A DNA stretch of 64,000 nucleotides, from positions 110,285 to 174,284 of the forward strand of contig JH720373.1 of assembly GCA_000231825.2 (NCBI GenBank). Reading direction: 5' to 3'. The translations under genes and the position numbers were made by a program. The stretch comes from Tetrahymena elliotti 4EA. Lineage: Eukaryota > Ciliophora > Oligohymenophorea > Hymenostomatida > Tetrahymenidae. The notes below the pieces were generated by a model that saw nothing but the letters and a program-made list of their open reading frames with translations, ran no database searches and was not told where the DNA came from. Of this stretch, positions 50,124 to 62,817 are shown one piece after another. Within the stretch, counting starts at the first letter, position 1, and each line of letters begins with the position of its first letter.

Positions 50124-51118
50124 AAACTCATAAACAACAAAAAATAAATAAATCATTATAATAATTTTTTAATTTTTATACTATCATCTTATATCAAAAG
50201 CAATCTCTCATTTACTTTACTCTTATCTACTTCATATCCCTATATACAAAATTCTTTAACTCTTATAAAACTAATCAAATTGTGTGTTTATTTGTTTGTT
50301 TGTTCCTCTAAATTGTTTCAACACCTTTGTTAAAATAAAATAATTCTTCATAGATTTTTGATTAAAATATAGATAGTTTTGTAATCTTTATGTATATTTC
50401 CTATTCTTTAATTAACTATTATCAATCATTCATCTTAAAGTTAAATCTTTTTACTTCAAAAATCAAATTTTTTACAGTTGTAAAAAGTATTATTCTCTTA
50501 TCTATCCAAATTATTTAAAATTTTATCAATTTTTTCAAAAAAACGTCAACAAAAATAAATATTTCTGAAAAGTTAGGTTTAAATTAAAATCTTATATCGA
50601 TCGATCATATCTAAAATATTCTAGTTTTCAATGTGTAATAAAATTAATTTGATGAAATTTCAGATTATTATCATTTAAATAAATATGTGTAAATACTACA
50701 GTAAAATAAATATGTGTAAATACTACAGTAAGTAAAATAATACAAGGAAAAATCTAAGAGGTATTTCATATGATAATAAATTATTAAATTAAATTTTAGT
50801 ATGAAATAATGTGTTATTTATAAAGATAGAATATTAGTTTTAATAATAAAGTGACTTAAATAAGATGTAAAACACATATTAAATTTCTTTATTTTGCTTA
50901 ATAGAAAATAAACTACATATTTATTGATGAAAAAAGAGAAAAGAATGTTTGGAGATAGATGTATCAATCATAATGATTTGGAAAATTTAGAATGAAATAA
51001 TAAGTTTATATAAGATAGAATTGAACAAATAAATTAAATATTTTTATTAATTAAAATTATTAAAGATTCTTAATTTATTTATATTTAAGGTTGATTGTAA
51101 AATTAATTAAATTTAGTT
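50124..51118. other. AT-rich intergenic DNA between convergent genes
   Basis: About 1 kb. A near-exact 30-bp direct duplication (AAATAAATATGTGTAAATACTACAGTAA type) is visible at about 50679-50737. No gene is supported. Confidence 0.5.
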
Positions 51119-52375
51119 TCAGAAATTAACACTGAGTTTGAGTTTTGAAGTTGCCATAATCATGAGGTTATTGAGATTTTGCTATACTAATTTGACTGTA
51201 TCTATATATGACTTTCTTGGTTAAAAAGAAGTTGTTGGGTTGTTTTCAGAAGATTGCTTTAATTCGTATTTTATTTTATTTAGTTATTGTAAAAGAGATT
51301 TGAATTTTTCATTTTCCATTTTTATTCTTTCATCTAGAGTTTCTTCACTTTTTACTAAAGGTTTTATTTGTTCATAGCTTTCAAAGATGGACACTATGTT
51401 GTTAGGGACATCGAAAATATCCTCTTATAATATTTATATTACTTATTGTTCAGTAGTTAATTAAATTGGTATATCACTTAATAAATTTTTTTAACTTTAT
51501 GTATTTCCATCAATTAGTTTTTTATGGCTTGAATTTGATCTTTTTCCATCTTATGTTTTAATTAATCTGCTTGATTAAGATGTATGCAATTTAGGTGCAA
51601 TTAATTATTATTATTTGTTTTAAGGGAAAACTTTTTCTAAATTTAATTGAGCTTGCTAACTTAAATAACCTGTAGAGAGATAAAAGCTTAAATTTTAGCT
51701 TTCATATTCATTAAATTCGTCAAAGAGAGCTAATAAAAAGGGTTTTAGTGCTTATTTTTTTTAATCTTCTCCTCCACTTAAAGCTGTTGTTGAGTTCATG
51801 ATAAATTTTCTAAACAAATCCTCAGTAAATGAGTTTGAATCTGAAATGAATGGAGAATATGCAAAATAAACATTAAAAGTTTCTGTAAAATCTTTAATAG
51901 ATATATTGACAGTTCTTTTTTTGTTTTAAATACTTTTAATACCAGCAATGAAATGATCTAATTATTCGCTTTTCAATTCAGCTAAGAATTCAATAATAAA
52001 AAAGGCAATTTAATCCATAGTTACTCTTAGACCAGAAGAGTTTTATTTGTTTTGATTTTAATTTTTTGTTTTTCCTTTAATAATTTTGCTTGGAGAAGAT
52101 TAAACTTTTTCTTCATCTTCATCATCATCGTTTTCTTCAATATGAACTTATTTTTATGGAGATTTTTATTTTTATTTATTTGATGTCTTGATATAACTTT
52201 AAAATCTTTTATAAACATCATCAATATTATCAGATTTAGATAAATGATCATCAATTATTTCTTATATGATTGGTTGAACTCTTGAAATAAGAATAGATGC
52301 ATTTTCATAGCCCTCTGTTTAGCCAATTTTATTAAGTAACTCAGTATTATCAAATAAACTATATATGCCAGACAT
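51119..52375 (-). CDS. Unrecognised single-exon protein, acidic/Gln-rich with coiled coil
   Basis: One uninterrupted frame of 418 residues from ATG at 52373-52375 to TGA at 51119-51121. The N-terminus (MSGIYSLFDNTELLNKIGQ) is followed by a Lys/Gln and Asp/Glu-rich low-complexity region at about residues 70-115 (EENDDDEDEEK). A more ordered helical domain of about 150 residues contains IAFFIIEFLAELKSEQ, FTETFNVYFAYSPF and LKPFLLALFDEFNE. A Ser/Gln linker and a C-terminal coiled coil (about residues 335-375) complete it. There are no membrane segments or signal peptide. I do not recognise the family. The ordered middle, with its acidic and Phe-rich pattern, could be an interaction domain. Confidence 0.65.
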
Positions 52376-53444
52376 AATATGTTATTAGCTGTTTGTGTGT
52401 TTAAGTAAACTTTTTCTAAAAAGAATTGCTATTCTCATATATATGATATAGCTTTGCTTACTCTCCCAAAATATTTTTTTTACAAATTATTAAAATGTTT
52501 ATTATGAGTGCATTTATGAAGATACTGAATTTTAAGACATAGTTGAGCGATTGAGGTTATTTTTATTTTGCTGAGTTTATTATGTATTCGGAGCCTATTG
52601 TGATAAATCTAGGCCTGTTAGCTAAGAAAATATGATAAATCTTAGAATACCTTCTTAAGAATACTCTTGTAAAGAGAGGACAAAATTCTTTAAAAAAATT
52701 TCACCTATAACTTTATTCCCAAATTTTGTGATAAAAAAGTAATGAGTAAAATTAACCAAATGGTTATAGCTTTAGCTAGCATAAAATGAACAAAATTTAT
52801 GTCTATAAAATAGAGAAAAGTCATAAAAAACACATTCTGTGAGTATTAAACTGATAAAAGCTCCACTACAACTTTTACTAAAAGTGAAAGGTGACATAAA
52901 CTCATTACCAAACGAAGAAAAAGGATTACCTAATTTAATAATTACAAAAAACTTTAATTTAGTTTTTTCAAACCATTTTGTTCTTTTTAAATATTAAAAT
53001 AACACACTTCAAACTTAGAGTTCTTCTTATCAAATCAAATTTTAACAGAAAATATTTTATTTGTTTTTTTTAGATTTAATTTTATAAAATAAATTAACTC
53101 AAAAAGGAAATCTAAAATTTATTTCAAGTTTTTTTCTAATCTTTTCTGATCATTTTGATATAAAATCTAAAATCAAACTCATTTAAATTAAAAATAAATC
53201 TCCTTTTGAAAAAAGACGAAGATGATTGATTGACTTTTCATTTAATTTTTTTAGAATTGATAATTTTCACTTCTTGTAGATTGATTTCTTAATGAAATTA
53301 AATTAAAATTAAATTTTCTTAAGATTAAAATGACTAATATAATAATAAAAATTAATTTTAAATTCAATTTAGATTAGCTTGCTCATTAAAAAATACATTT
53401 TATGTTCTATTTTCTTTAAATTTGAAAGAAAGAGAATTTGTACT
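52376..53444. other. AT-rich intergenic DNA
   Basis: About 1.07 kb of AT-rich sequence with several A/T homopolymer runs and no supported feature. The promoter of the gene ending at 52375 is presumably at the left edge. Confidence 0.4.
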
Positions 53445-55606
53445 TCAAAATTACAAATGGTAAAAATTTAATTTTGAAATAAATTTTGGATAGTTTTCAA
53501 TTTTAAATTACAAATTAAATTTTCCTTAAGATTGACAAATAAAGGATTTGCTTAGATTTTTTATGTGAATATTTAACTTTGAAAAAATTAATTTTTTCTT
53601 CATTTTAAATAAAAACATTGTTTTATTTTAATTTAAAAAAATAAAGAATTTACTGCTTGATTATGATTGAGGAGGATTTTATGAGAGTACTTCTTATTAG
53701 GGAATGGCTTTAGATTATTATTAGTTTTAAACATAAGGCATGATATGTAATTAAATTTGTGTTGATGCATCTACTTTCTTTTTATTAATTGATTTCTGAT
53801 ATTTCTCAAATTCAACTTAATTTTTTTCTATCTGTAAGTCTTTTGATTTGATTTCTTCTTTTAAGGTTTCAATATGTAACTCTAATTTTTTTATTTGGTT
53901 TTTACTTTCTTCAACTTTTTGGTCGTATAATAACTCATAGCGATTTTAAATTTCCAAGAAATCTTCTCTACTCTTAACTCTATATTCTATTTCAATTCTA
54001 TCTCTAGCCAAATGCTAAGTTTATGCTCTTTCTTCTAAAGCTTTGATAAGTTTCTAAGCTTCTTCTAATTCTTAGGTAAGAGAATCAACTTTTTGCTTTG
54101 TAAACATTAGTTTGTCTTTATAAAGCTTGAAAAAGACTTCACAATTTTATAAAGTATCAATGAACTACTATGTAGAAGAATTTCCATTCATGCGTAATTT
54201 TTTAATAATATTTAAATATTTTCTCTCAAAAAATGATTTTAGCTCTTATACAAATTCATCAGAATGTTCAGGGTTGTTAAATTTCATGCAATAACCAAAT
54301 AACTCTATGATTTCATGCTCTTCCTTCTCTTTTTTATTATCATTTACTTTTTTTAGGAGAGTGTCATTGTAATATTACATATCCTCTAAATGCTTGCAGA
54401 CCTCATTTAATACTAAGCTGTTAGACATTTCTATTTCCTCTTACGAGCATTATTTTACTTCATTTATAATAAAACTTTCAAATACCTTTATAAGCTACCT
54501 TCCCCTTGCAGCGATATCCTTACTGGCATTCTGATAATCTAAACTATTTTAAAATGAGATCAAATAGTTATTAATTTTAATGCAAAAATATTCTATTTTT
54601 ACTTATTTATTCTTTGATGTAAGAGTTCTGTCCAATTTTATGAAGTGTAATTACTTAGATTTTATATAAAGTCTAGGTTTTTAGGCCTCATAATCTTCTT
54701 TTTTGAGCTATTTATCTTTTTCTCTGATGGAGATGTTAAAATAAATGCAGCTGTTGTGTCATTTAATTGAGTAAAATTAATTGAATTATTTGTTTCCCTT
54801 TCTAAAATTTGTTTTTCATTATCATACAAATCAGAGCTGTCAACTCTTGCTAATTTCTTTTCAGAAAAACTTCTCCTCTAAAAAGATTAACTTCTTTATT
54901 TTTATTGTTTAATGTCAGTTTGAAATATATTTTTTTGCTTTTAATAGTTTTAGTCAGTATTCATAGTTGATTAGGTGAATGCCTTTTATGCTGTATAAAG
55001 AGATTCTTTAGATTCTTACTGGATTCCTTGATTAATTTTATTAATTTAATGGCTTATTTTGTTCACAATTTTAGAAGAAATTGTTGGTAAATTCAACTAT
55101 CTCTCTTTATTTTCATCTTAAATGATCTCATTTTATTGATAATTAGCCACTAATTCTTAAAGCCTGTCAATGAACATATTTTAATCATTTTTTTCTAAAA
55201 TTTAATCTCCTTTATTTAAGTCTATAATACCCTATTATGATTGTGAATTTAAAGTAGCTCCAATAGAGGATATCACAGATGATTGTGATCTAGAAAGATA
55301 AGGATCACGAATGAGAGGTCTGATTCTTTTATTATTAGGATTAAATTTTGTATCATACTCTTCCATAAGCATTCTTATTTAAGCATTTTGCATAATATTT
55401 TTTGCATCTTATACATAGTTACTCGCAGAGAGAATTCTACTTCTAATGTTACTTTGTTTTTAAATTCCTTATTCTTATGATTGATTTGCAGCCCTATTTC
55501 CTTAAATCATCAATCTCTCATTTTATTTTTCTTAATTTTACAATTTCTAAGGCGTGCTAATTTGGCTTTTTTATATTTCAAGTTACTTAACGTAAGAAGT
55601 ATTCAT
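53445..55606 (-). CDS. Unrecognised coiled-coil protein, two exons
   Basis: Exon 1 is 54603-55606 (ATG at 55604-55606). Exon 2 ends at 54543 on its upstream side and reads in phase to a TGA at 53445-53447, for up to 700 residues. The N-terminal half is Ser/Gln/Asn-rich and disordered (MNTSYVKQLEIQKSQISTPQ). The second exon holds a helical region with KFNNPEHSDEFVQELKSFF and FIDTLQNCEVFFKLYKDKL. It is followed by a long coiled coil with heptads (about residues 500-620). The final ~70 residues, downstream of about 53.67 kb, look like read-through of noncoding AT-rich DNA, so the true end may involve an unrecognised intron. There is no membrane segment. It may be structural or cytoskeletal, but nothing in the sequence proves this. 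Confidence 0.6.
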
Positions 55607-56903
55607 TTATGTTGATAAAAATTATATATATACAAATAGCCAACTATATTAATAATTATTAATTAAATAATTAATTAATGTATATTATTTAGCTGGTTGA
55701 TAGCAAGCGTGTTATTTAACTAGTATTTACACCTCTATCAATTCAAAATGCAAATACTTAATTCTTTTTTGGCTTATAGCCACAAATTATTTTCTAACTT
55801 AGTTGTTTTTATTGATAAATATAAAACTTAAAATTTATAATTTCCTTCAATTTAAATATAGTGTAAATTTCAACTCAATGGCTCTTATTAAAAGAAACAT
55901 TTCAGCAAATATTAATTAACAATACATGTTTTCTCATTTTTTATAATTATTACCATCCATATGATAAAAATAAAATATTCTTCAACAAATAAATAAACAT
56001 CTTTAAAAATGTTTACATCAATAATTAATTTAAAAATATTTGCATAATATAATTAATTAACTCTTTTAAAATAAATTTCAAGTAATAAAATAAATAGTAA
56101 CATATTAAATTTATACTAATGAGACATAAAAATTAGTTTCAAATTCAATCATTTTTTATTTACTTTTCAAGACAATATTTAAAAGTTTTTTTCATCTAAA
56201 AATCAAATGAAAAATTATGTCTTGATATTCTTTAAAGTATAATTTCCTTCAATTTAAATACTTGTGTAGATTTAAACTCAGTGGTTCATATTTATCAGCA
56301 AATATTAATTAAGAAAATATTTATTTCTCATTTTCAAAAAAATCAAATATTTATCAACAATTAACAATTAAGAAATATCTTTATTAAGCAATTGTTCAAC
56401 AATTAAATTAAAAATATTTACACCATAATATTAAGAATTAAGTCTTTTTAAAATAAATTTCAAGTAAAATTTTATGTATTTCATTTAAAAAAATTCTATG
56501 TATTTCATTTAAAAAAATTCAATGTATTTCATTTAAAAAAATTCTTTAATTATTGTATAAAAATAACTTTCAAATTCAATAATATTAAATTTTAAAGATG
56601 ATATCATTAATAGATTAAATGAAATATTTTCCTTAATATTTAAGAAGATTGAAATTCAATCATATTTTCAATTATAAATATTAGGAATTATTTTTTTAGA
56701 AAGTGAATATGTGTGTGAAAAGGTCAATTGCTTAAAAAGAAAAAGAATAAAAAAATAACAATGAGAATAAAGTTTTTAAGGAAAGATTATGAATATAAAA
56801 TAGTTAAAATGAGAAAATAGTTAATTAATATATTTTTAAAATTGGTTATATTTACAAAATTTATTTTAATTAAAAAGGTGATTTAAAATAGCTATTTATG
56901 TTA
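55607..56903. other. AT-rich intergenic DNA with local duplications
   Basis: About 1.3 kb. A ~100-bp stretch at about 55836-55935 (ATAATTTCCTTCAATTTAAA..., ...CAGCAAATATTAATTAA) is repeated in diverged form at about 56236-56330. A separate short tandem repeat is listed at 56472-56545. No gene is seen. Confidence 0.5.
56472..56545. repeat. Short tandem repeat, 24-25 bp unit, three copies
   Basis: ATGTATTTCATTTAAAAAAATTC occurs three times in a row with one or two changes (…TTCT, …TTCA, …TTCT). Confidence 0.8.
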
Positions 56904-59900
56904 TCATTCTTAAGATTATTCTTGCTATTGTTAATTTGAGGTAGTATTCTATTTAATGAGAAAATTATCTGTAGTATTGTTATATAATTATAAATTATTC
57001 TCATTGCATAAGTGCAGAATAGCTACAAGACAACTTTAAATAGATGCCTATTCTTATTTGTGAAACTATAGTTAGTTGATCAAGTCAGTATAAGAAATCT
57101 TTAATTTAATTTTAAATAAAATATTAAAATTCTAAATGTTATTAAAATTACTTCAGTTTATTCTTTAAGTTTATCTGATAAATTGACCCAAATTCTTTAT
57201 TTAAGCTCTTAAATCTTCATTTTTCTCACAATTTACTCTTTAAATTTTTTTAAAAAATGTTTAATTAACTCTTTTTAACTCTAAAAATCTTACTTTTTCT
57301 TTGTTGATTTTTGCTTTCAGGGTTGCTTTAAGTATATTCAAATTAACTAGTAATTTATGTATTTACAATTTATTAGGATTAATTATCAAAAGCTTGCAAG
57401 TTATTTTAATCATAGTTATCATTCATCACTTCCATCTAGGTATTTCTTATTGGTGTTGCACCTAAAAGTGTATATTCATCTATTTAATTAATTATATCAT
57501 ATTCATCATCGCCATTAAAACCTTTATATTGTTCTTCTTCTTCTTATAATCTTTATTTAACAAGTCTCTCTTATTCTTCTATTTCTTTCATATCAAAATA
57601 ACTTGTCTTGAATAACCTAAATTTATCAAAAACCTATTTAATATTTATATTCTTACTAATTGCTTTTACCATTGAGGTTTATAATGATAGTCTATACTCA
57701 ATAACTATAAGTGCATGACATCTTAATCAATATTTTTATTCATAGTTCTTTATTTTTTGGGTTTTCCCTTCATTTCATCTATTTTGTATTCCTCAGTATC
57801 AAAAAAGTCAAATCTGAATTCTGTGTCTTTTAAGTTATTTTTTCTTTTTGTTCTAATTCTTTCCGACTAAGGATTCTCAGCAACCATTATATTATTTTTC
57901 TTTTAGTTCACTAAAATGATAATCATAAAAACTATTTAAAATCAAACAAGAAATAAAGAAATAAATACATACATATTTTCCAGTCAATAGGATTCATCCA
58001 TTGAGTTTTATCTTTCCTAAAATAAAAAAATATTATTTTAATTTAAAAATTGAATTAAATTTACTCAATTTGATTAAAAAATAATCCACTTCCAATTTAA
58101 GTCATTCTAACAGCCATATTTTATAAAGAAAATAATCTATCCTCAGGCTGCTCGAAGTCACCAATTGTATTAGAGAATGAGTTAGTAAAGCCATTAGAAG
58201 ATTCTTTACTCAATAAATCATCACTTAAAAATTTATATTGATTAGAGCTATAATTAGGAGCATCGTCATCAGTTTACTAAAAATAATCCTATGGGTTATA
58301 GTCATATTATATTCCTTCATTTATAACATCCATTTTATCATTACTAGATGTAAAAAATTAACTTTATCTTAGCCTTTCTCCAATTTACTCATGTTGCTAT
58401 TTTTATGAATTAAATGGCAAATCTTGATAAGGACTCATATTAGTTGAATAAATTTAGTTTTCTTATTGAAATGCACTATCATTCGATTCATTTAAAACAC
58501 TTTTTTAACTCATCTTCATTGTAGTTTTTCCTTTCTTAGCAGTTTGAGTTAGAATCATCTAAATATCATTTATCAACTCTTCCTCATTTCTATTCATTTC
58601 TAATTCATCAACTAATTATCTATGGCCTTTATCATCTTCATTCTCTTCTTATTCATCTTCTTCTTCATTTTCTTAAATAAATGTCCTATTAAATTTTTTA
58701 TTAGAATCATCAAAACTAAGCATATTCCTAACAAAATCCTATAATCCACTGCACAAGTCCAATTCATTCAAATCACTTCTTATCTAATAATCTTTCAAAG
58801 TTTTTATTTTAAAAAGCCTAATTTAAAAAATTTTTAATTTTACTTTCTTAAGACAGCTTTTAATTTTTATAAATTCCTTGAACTTTTTTTTTCTTCCCTT
58901 TCTATTCAAACAAAAAGATGAATCTTAAAATTAAAAAGAATGAATTTATATTCTTACTTCGTTCTTGGGAGTATTTTGCTATTTTTCTACATTCATAGAT
59001 TATCTACAGCTTGAATCTTTAGGTAGATTATGCACAAAATTTTCAGAATCAATCAACAATTTTAAGTTAGAGTCTATCTAAATATAAAATGCTAAAAATT
59101 ACATAAAGCAATAATAATTTTATTAATTATACCTTGATATTATTAAGAAGAATTCCTTTTGAGCTACTATCATCAAATTTCTCACTTGTTTTGCAGAATA
59201 AAGGATCTACTTCAAATTAAATATCATACTTATTCAATGTTATACTAGCTAAATTTTTTTCAATCGTTGTTTCATTTATCTTTTTATTCTTCTTAAATAT
59301 TTTTTCCCTTTCTTTATTGATAAGATCTTCACTATCTTACTCTTATCGATTTGAATTTTCATCATCTTTGTTTATAAATTCAGATCTAATCAAACCACTT
59401 AGCATTTTAAATGATTCTTAATGCAAGCTATCTACTCTGTATCCATATATTTTAGAACCAGAATCTATAGAGCTTGATAATTTCTACCAAGAAGCTTCAC
59501 TAACCTCTAAAGGATGTTTTACAAAAATATTAATAAAATCAATGAAATTAACTTAAATCAGTTTGTTTTAATAAAATACTTGCAAAGTCTGACATGTTCT
59601 TGACATCTGGAAGAGGTATTTCGAATGCATTTTCTTTATTAATTTTCTATATTTTTATTATTTCAAATTTAAACAAAACAATAACTCTTAATAAATTCAC
59701 TCATAAAAAGATATAAATATGTACATTTTTTAAAAGCATTTAGGCTAATATTAAGCATAGAGCATCTTGATTCTTTTTCTATTAGTTATTATTTCCTTCT
59801 GATTTTTTACGAGCATCTTCTAAAATATCTTTAACATCAACAACATTCAGTTCTCTTAAAACAATTTCTTCTTCATCTTCATCATCTACTTCATCCAAAA

Positions 59901-60207
59901 TTTACTTATTTGATTTATTATTTGTTTAATTCTGCATTTGCTTTGTATTAATACTATTTCTATTTTAGTAGAAAGAGCTATTTGCTTTGTCTTGCATTTT
60001 CTATTTGTAAGAATACTCATCTACCAATGTATCAGATTTAATCTTATTTTAAGCTTTGTTATTTTTGATGTTTTTAGCATTTGCTTTCATCATTTATAAT
60101 TCTTCACTAGTTAGTAAATCTTCATCATCATAATAATCTTCTTTTTCTTATACTTCTTATAATGTTTTCTTCTTTATTAATCTCCCACCTTTATGACTTT
60201 TATTCAT
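56904..60207 (-). CDS. Condensin kleisin subunit CAP-H (Barren family)
   Basis: About eight exons from ATG at 60205-60207 to TGA at 56904-56906, roughly 850 residues. N-terminal kleisin block: WQKLSSSIDSGSKIYGYRVD then SLHQESFKML. The diagnostic CAP-H block is IQFEVDPLFCKTSEKFDD then SSSKGILLNNI. A long acidic, low-complexity middle precedes a Trp block (TQWMNPIDWK), as in the W-A-G-P-x-H-W region. The C-terminal winged-helix part is split by introns. Its pieces read RKMKIQELKQRIWVNLS and SIQSCLVAILHLCNENNLQL, matching the family's K-K-x-D-x-x-x-L-K-x-x-x-W and LLHLANEKNL motifs. CAP-H bridges the SMC2/SMC4 heads and recruits CAP-D2/CAP-G. Tetrahymena is known to have several CAP-H paralogues with nucleus-specific roles, and I cannot tell which this is. 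Confidence 0.85.
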
Positions 60208-62817
60208 TTGTGCTAATTATCCTTAAAAGAATTTAATAAACAGGAGTTAGTGAAAGTAATATTTATATTCCTTAATTGAAAGAATATTAATCCAGCAAGC
60301 AAAAGATAATTAAAATGATATTCTAAGTGTATGGAGTGTTTGTTATTTGCTAGAGTAATTTAAAGATTTAATAGATATTAATTTAGTAAGTTAAAAAAGT
60401 TTTAATAGGCTAGCTATAAAAACAATTAAATTAATTTTTTAATTTTTCGCGCAATTGATTGATTTGTATTTTGAAATTTACATCAAAAAAATCAAATAAA
60501 TGAATCATCATATCTTTGTTTAGAATAATTTTTTTATTGCATATAGATATATGATAGCTATGAATAATAAATACATAAATAAAATAGCCAATTTCAGCGA
60601 GGTATTAATTAATTAATTAATTTCGTTTTTGATTAAATTATTAGTTGTTGTTAGTTAATTTTTAAATTCAATTTTTGATAAAAAATATTTAAAAAATAAA
60701 ATATGTAAGCTAAACTTTGCTCACTCTATTATTAATAATAAAAATAAATTAAAAAAGCTAATTATTTATTTATTTCAAATCATTATAATTAAAATTTATC
60801 AATCAATATCTATAAGTCAAAAATGTTTCTAATTACTTTTGGTTTGAAATAGTCGTTAAAAAACTAACTTTCTGTATCAAAAGAAAATGTAAATTATATT
60901 TACATTAAATGAAAATTAGTGAAAAGATGCTTTGAATTTTGGGATTTTATGAGAGCCAGAGACTGAGTGTATACTTCAAATAAAATCTCCCATTACTCAT
61001 GTGCTCGTAGCTTTTTTTTTAAGTAAAGCTTTTGAAATAGATAGTTTTCATTTTAAACCTGATTTGGGAAGTGATAAAAAAATTACGTGAAAAATTAATT
61101 CTTTATTTAAATTACTATGAAAGAAATCAGGCTATAATCAAATATAAATTAGTTATATTAAAATGAAAAATAAGAAATTGGCGAGATTTTTATCAAATCT
61201 AATAAACACCTAACTAATCCATTTTTAATTCAAAAGATTTAAGCACTTCTTATTCTAAAATCTTTTATATCTAGTAATTAATTATTTCTTTCTAACATTT
61301 TTAATTTTTAATTTCAATCAAAATCAAAGGTAAGACTTAAAATCATCTCTCCGCAATATCTTCAAGCAATAGCAAATATAATTACTCTCAGCATCAGAGT
61401 ATTCGTTTTAGAACTAGATCAAATTTATTATGAAGTATCTAAATATGTTTGAGTTAAATATCGAAAAAGATTTTGCAAATATGATAAAAATGAAGCTAAT
61501 TTGATAAAGGTTAATAAAATTAGAAAGAATACATATGTTCTGAAGAGATGAAAAAGCTAAGCTAATAAACTACTTTCAAATGTTAAAATATTTTTCTTTA
61601 AATGATATTGGGTTGAGAGGTTTAACATTTTTAGAATTTTCTTGAATGTGCTTCAGTAAGAAGAACAACAACAAAAATATTTTAAGAAAGTGTATAGAAA
61701 ATTCTTTTATTTAATTTGTAATCTGACAAAAAACAAAATAAATAAATTTAACAAAGTAAACAAAGATTAAATTTATTTTTAATAAATTTAAATTGAATGA
61801 TTTTTAATCAAATTATTTCTAAGATATTTTATTAAGCCAATTTTAAAGAAAGCAAAAATAACAACTTAAAATTTATTAATATTGTATTGAATTCTATTGA
61901 ACTCGCTCATAGTATTTAGATAATTAAGCTTTAATTATCTTTAAATATACTCTTTTAAGACATAATATAGATGAATTATTATTTGTCTATTTTTTACTAA
62001 AAATTTGAAATATAATTAAGTCTATAAAATTGTCTCTAGCTTAAGTTGATTTGAACTAATAGATTGATGGTAATTAGATGCCCATACAACAAAAATCAAA
62101 TAATTATTAGACAGATTTGAATATAAAAATATGAGAGGGAGAAAAAGAGTCTTACTTATCAGAAAAATATATAATATAATTAAGAGAATTGGTATGGTGA
62201 ATATTAATTAAATGTTGGTTCTAATGTTAATTCAAAAGTAAAGCGAATCTATTTAATTAATCACAGAAAAGGAGGAAATTTAAATGGAGTCGGTGTTTTC
62301 AAAATAACAAATTTGTGCGAATAGAAATAGTGGTAAAATATGATATGAGTAAATAAAGACTCAGATAGAATTAGCAATAAACAAGATGAGTTTGTATTAG
62401 GTGATGTATTATTTATTAATTCATTAGTTCTTTGGAAGATAGCTTTTGTTTATTTGTTAGCTACTTGCTTGCTTGCTTGTTTGATGTATATAGATAGGGT
62501 GAATATCAGAATATAGGATTAATTAGAAAAAAAGAATAATCTGCTTGTTTGTATGAAGAGGAAAATAAAGACAGGCAATAAATTAATTTCTTTGGCGCTG
62601 AATAAATAACTTAGAAAAAGAATAATAAACCTCAAAAAAATCTTAAAGTAATTAAAGCAGGTGTATAAAGGGTCTTTAAAAATACACATTTTTAATTCGA
62701 TTACATTTCAAGATAGGCAAATATCCAACAAGTAGATTAATTATCAAACGGTAAACATAGTTAGTGGTACGTGCATTTCACACTTCTCTCACATTTAAAT
62801 ACAATTTTCACAAAAAT
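60208..62817. other. Long AT-rich intergenic DNA between divergent genes
   Basis: About 2.6 kb with no supported gene. A slightly less AT-rich patch at 60920-61010 ends in a run of Ts and might be a small RNA gene, but no family signature is visible. Both flanking promoters should be here. Confidence 0.4.

Noticed and set aside
60920..61010. Less AT-rich patch ending in a run of Ts, considered as a Pol III RNA
   Set aside because: No C/D, H/ACA, tRNA or snRNA signature was found. Left as unexplained intergenic sequence.
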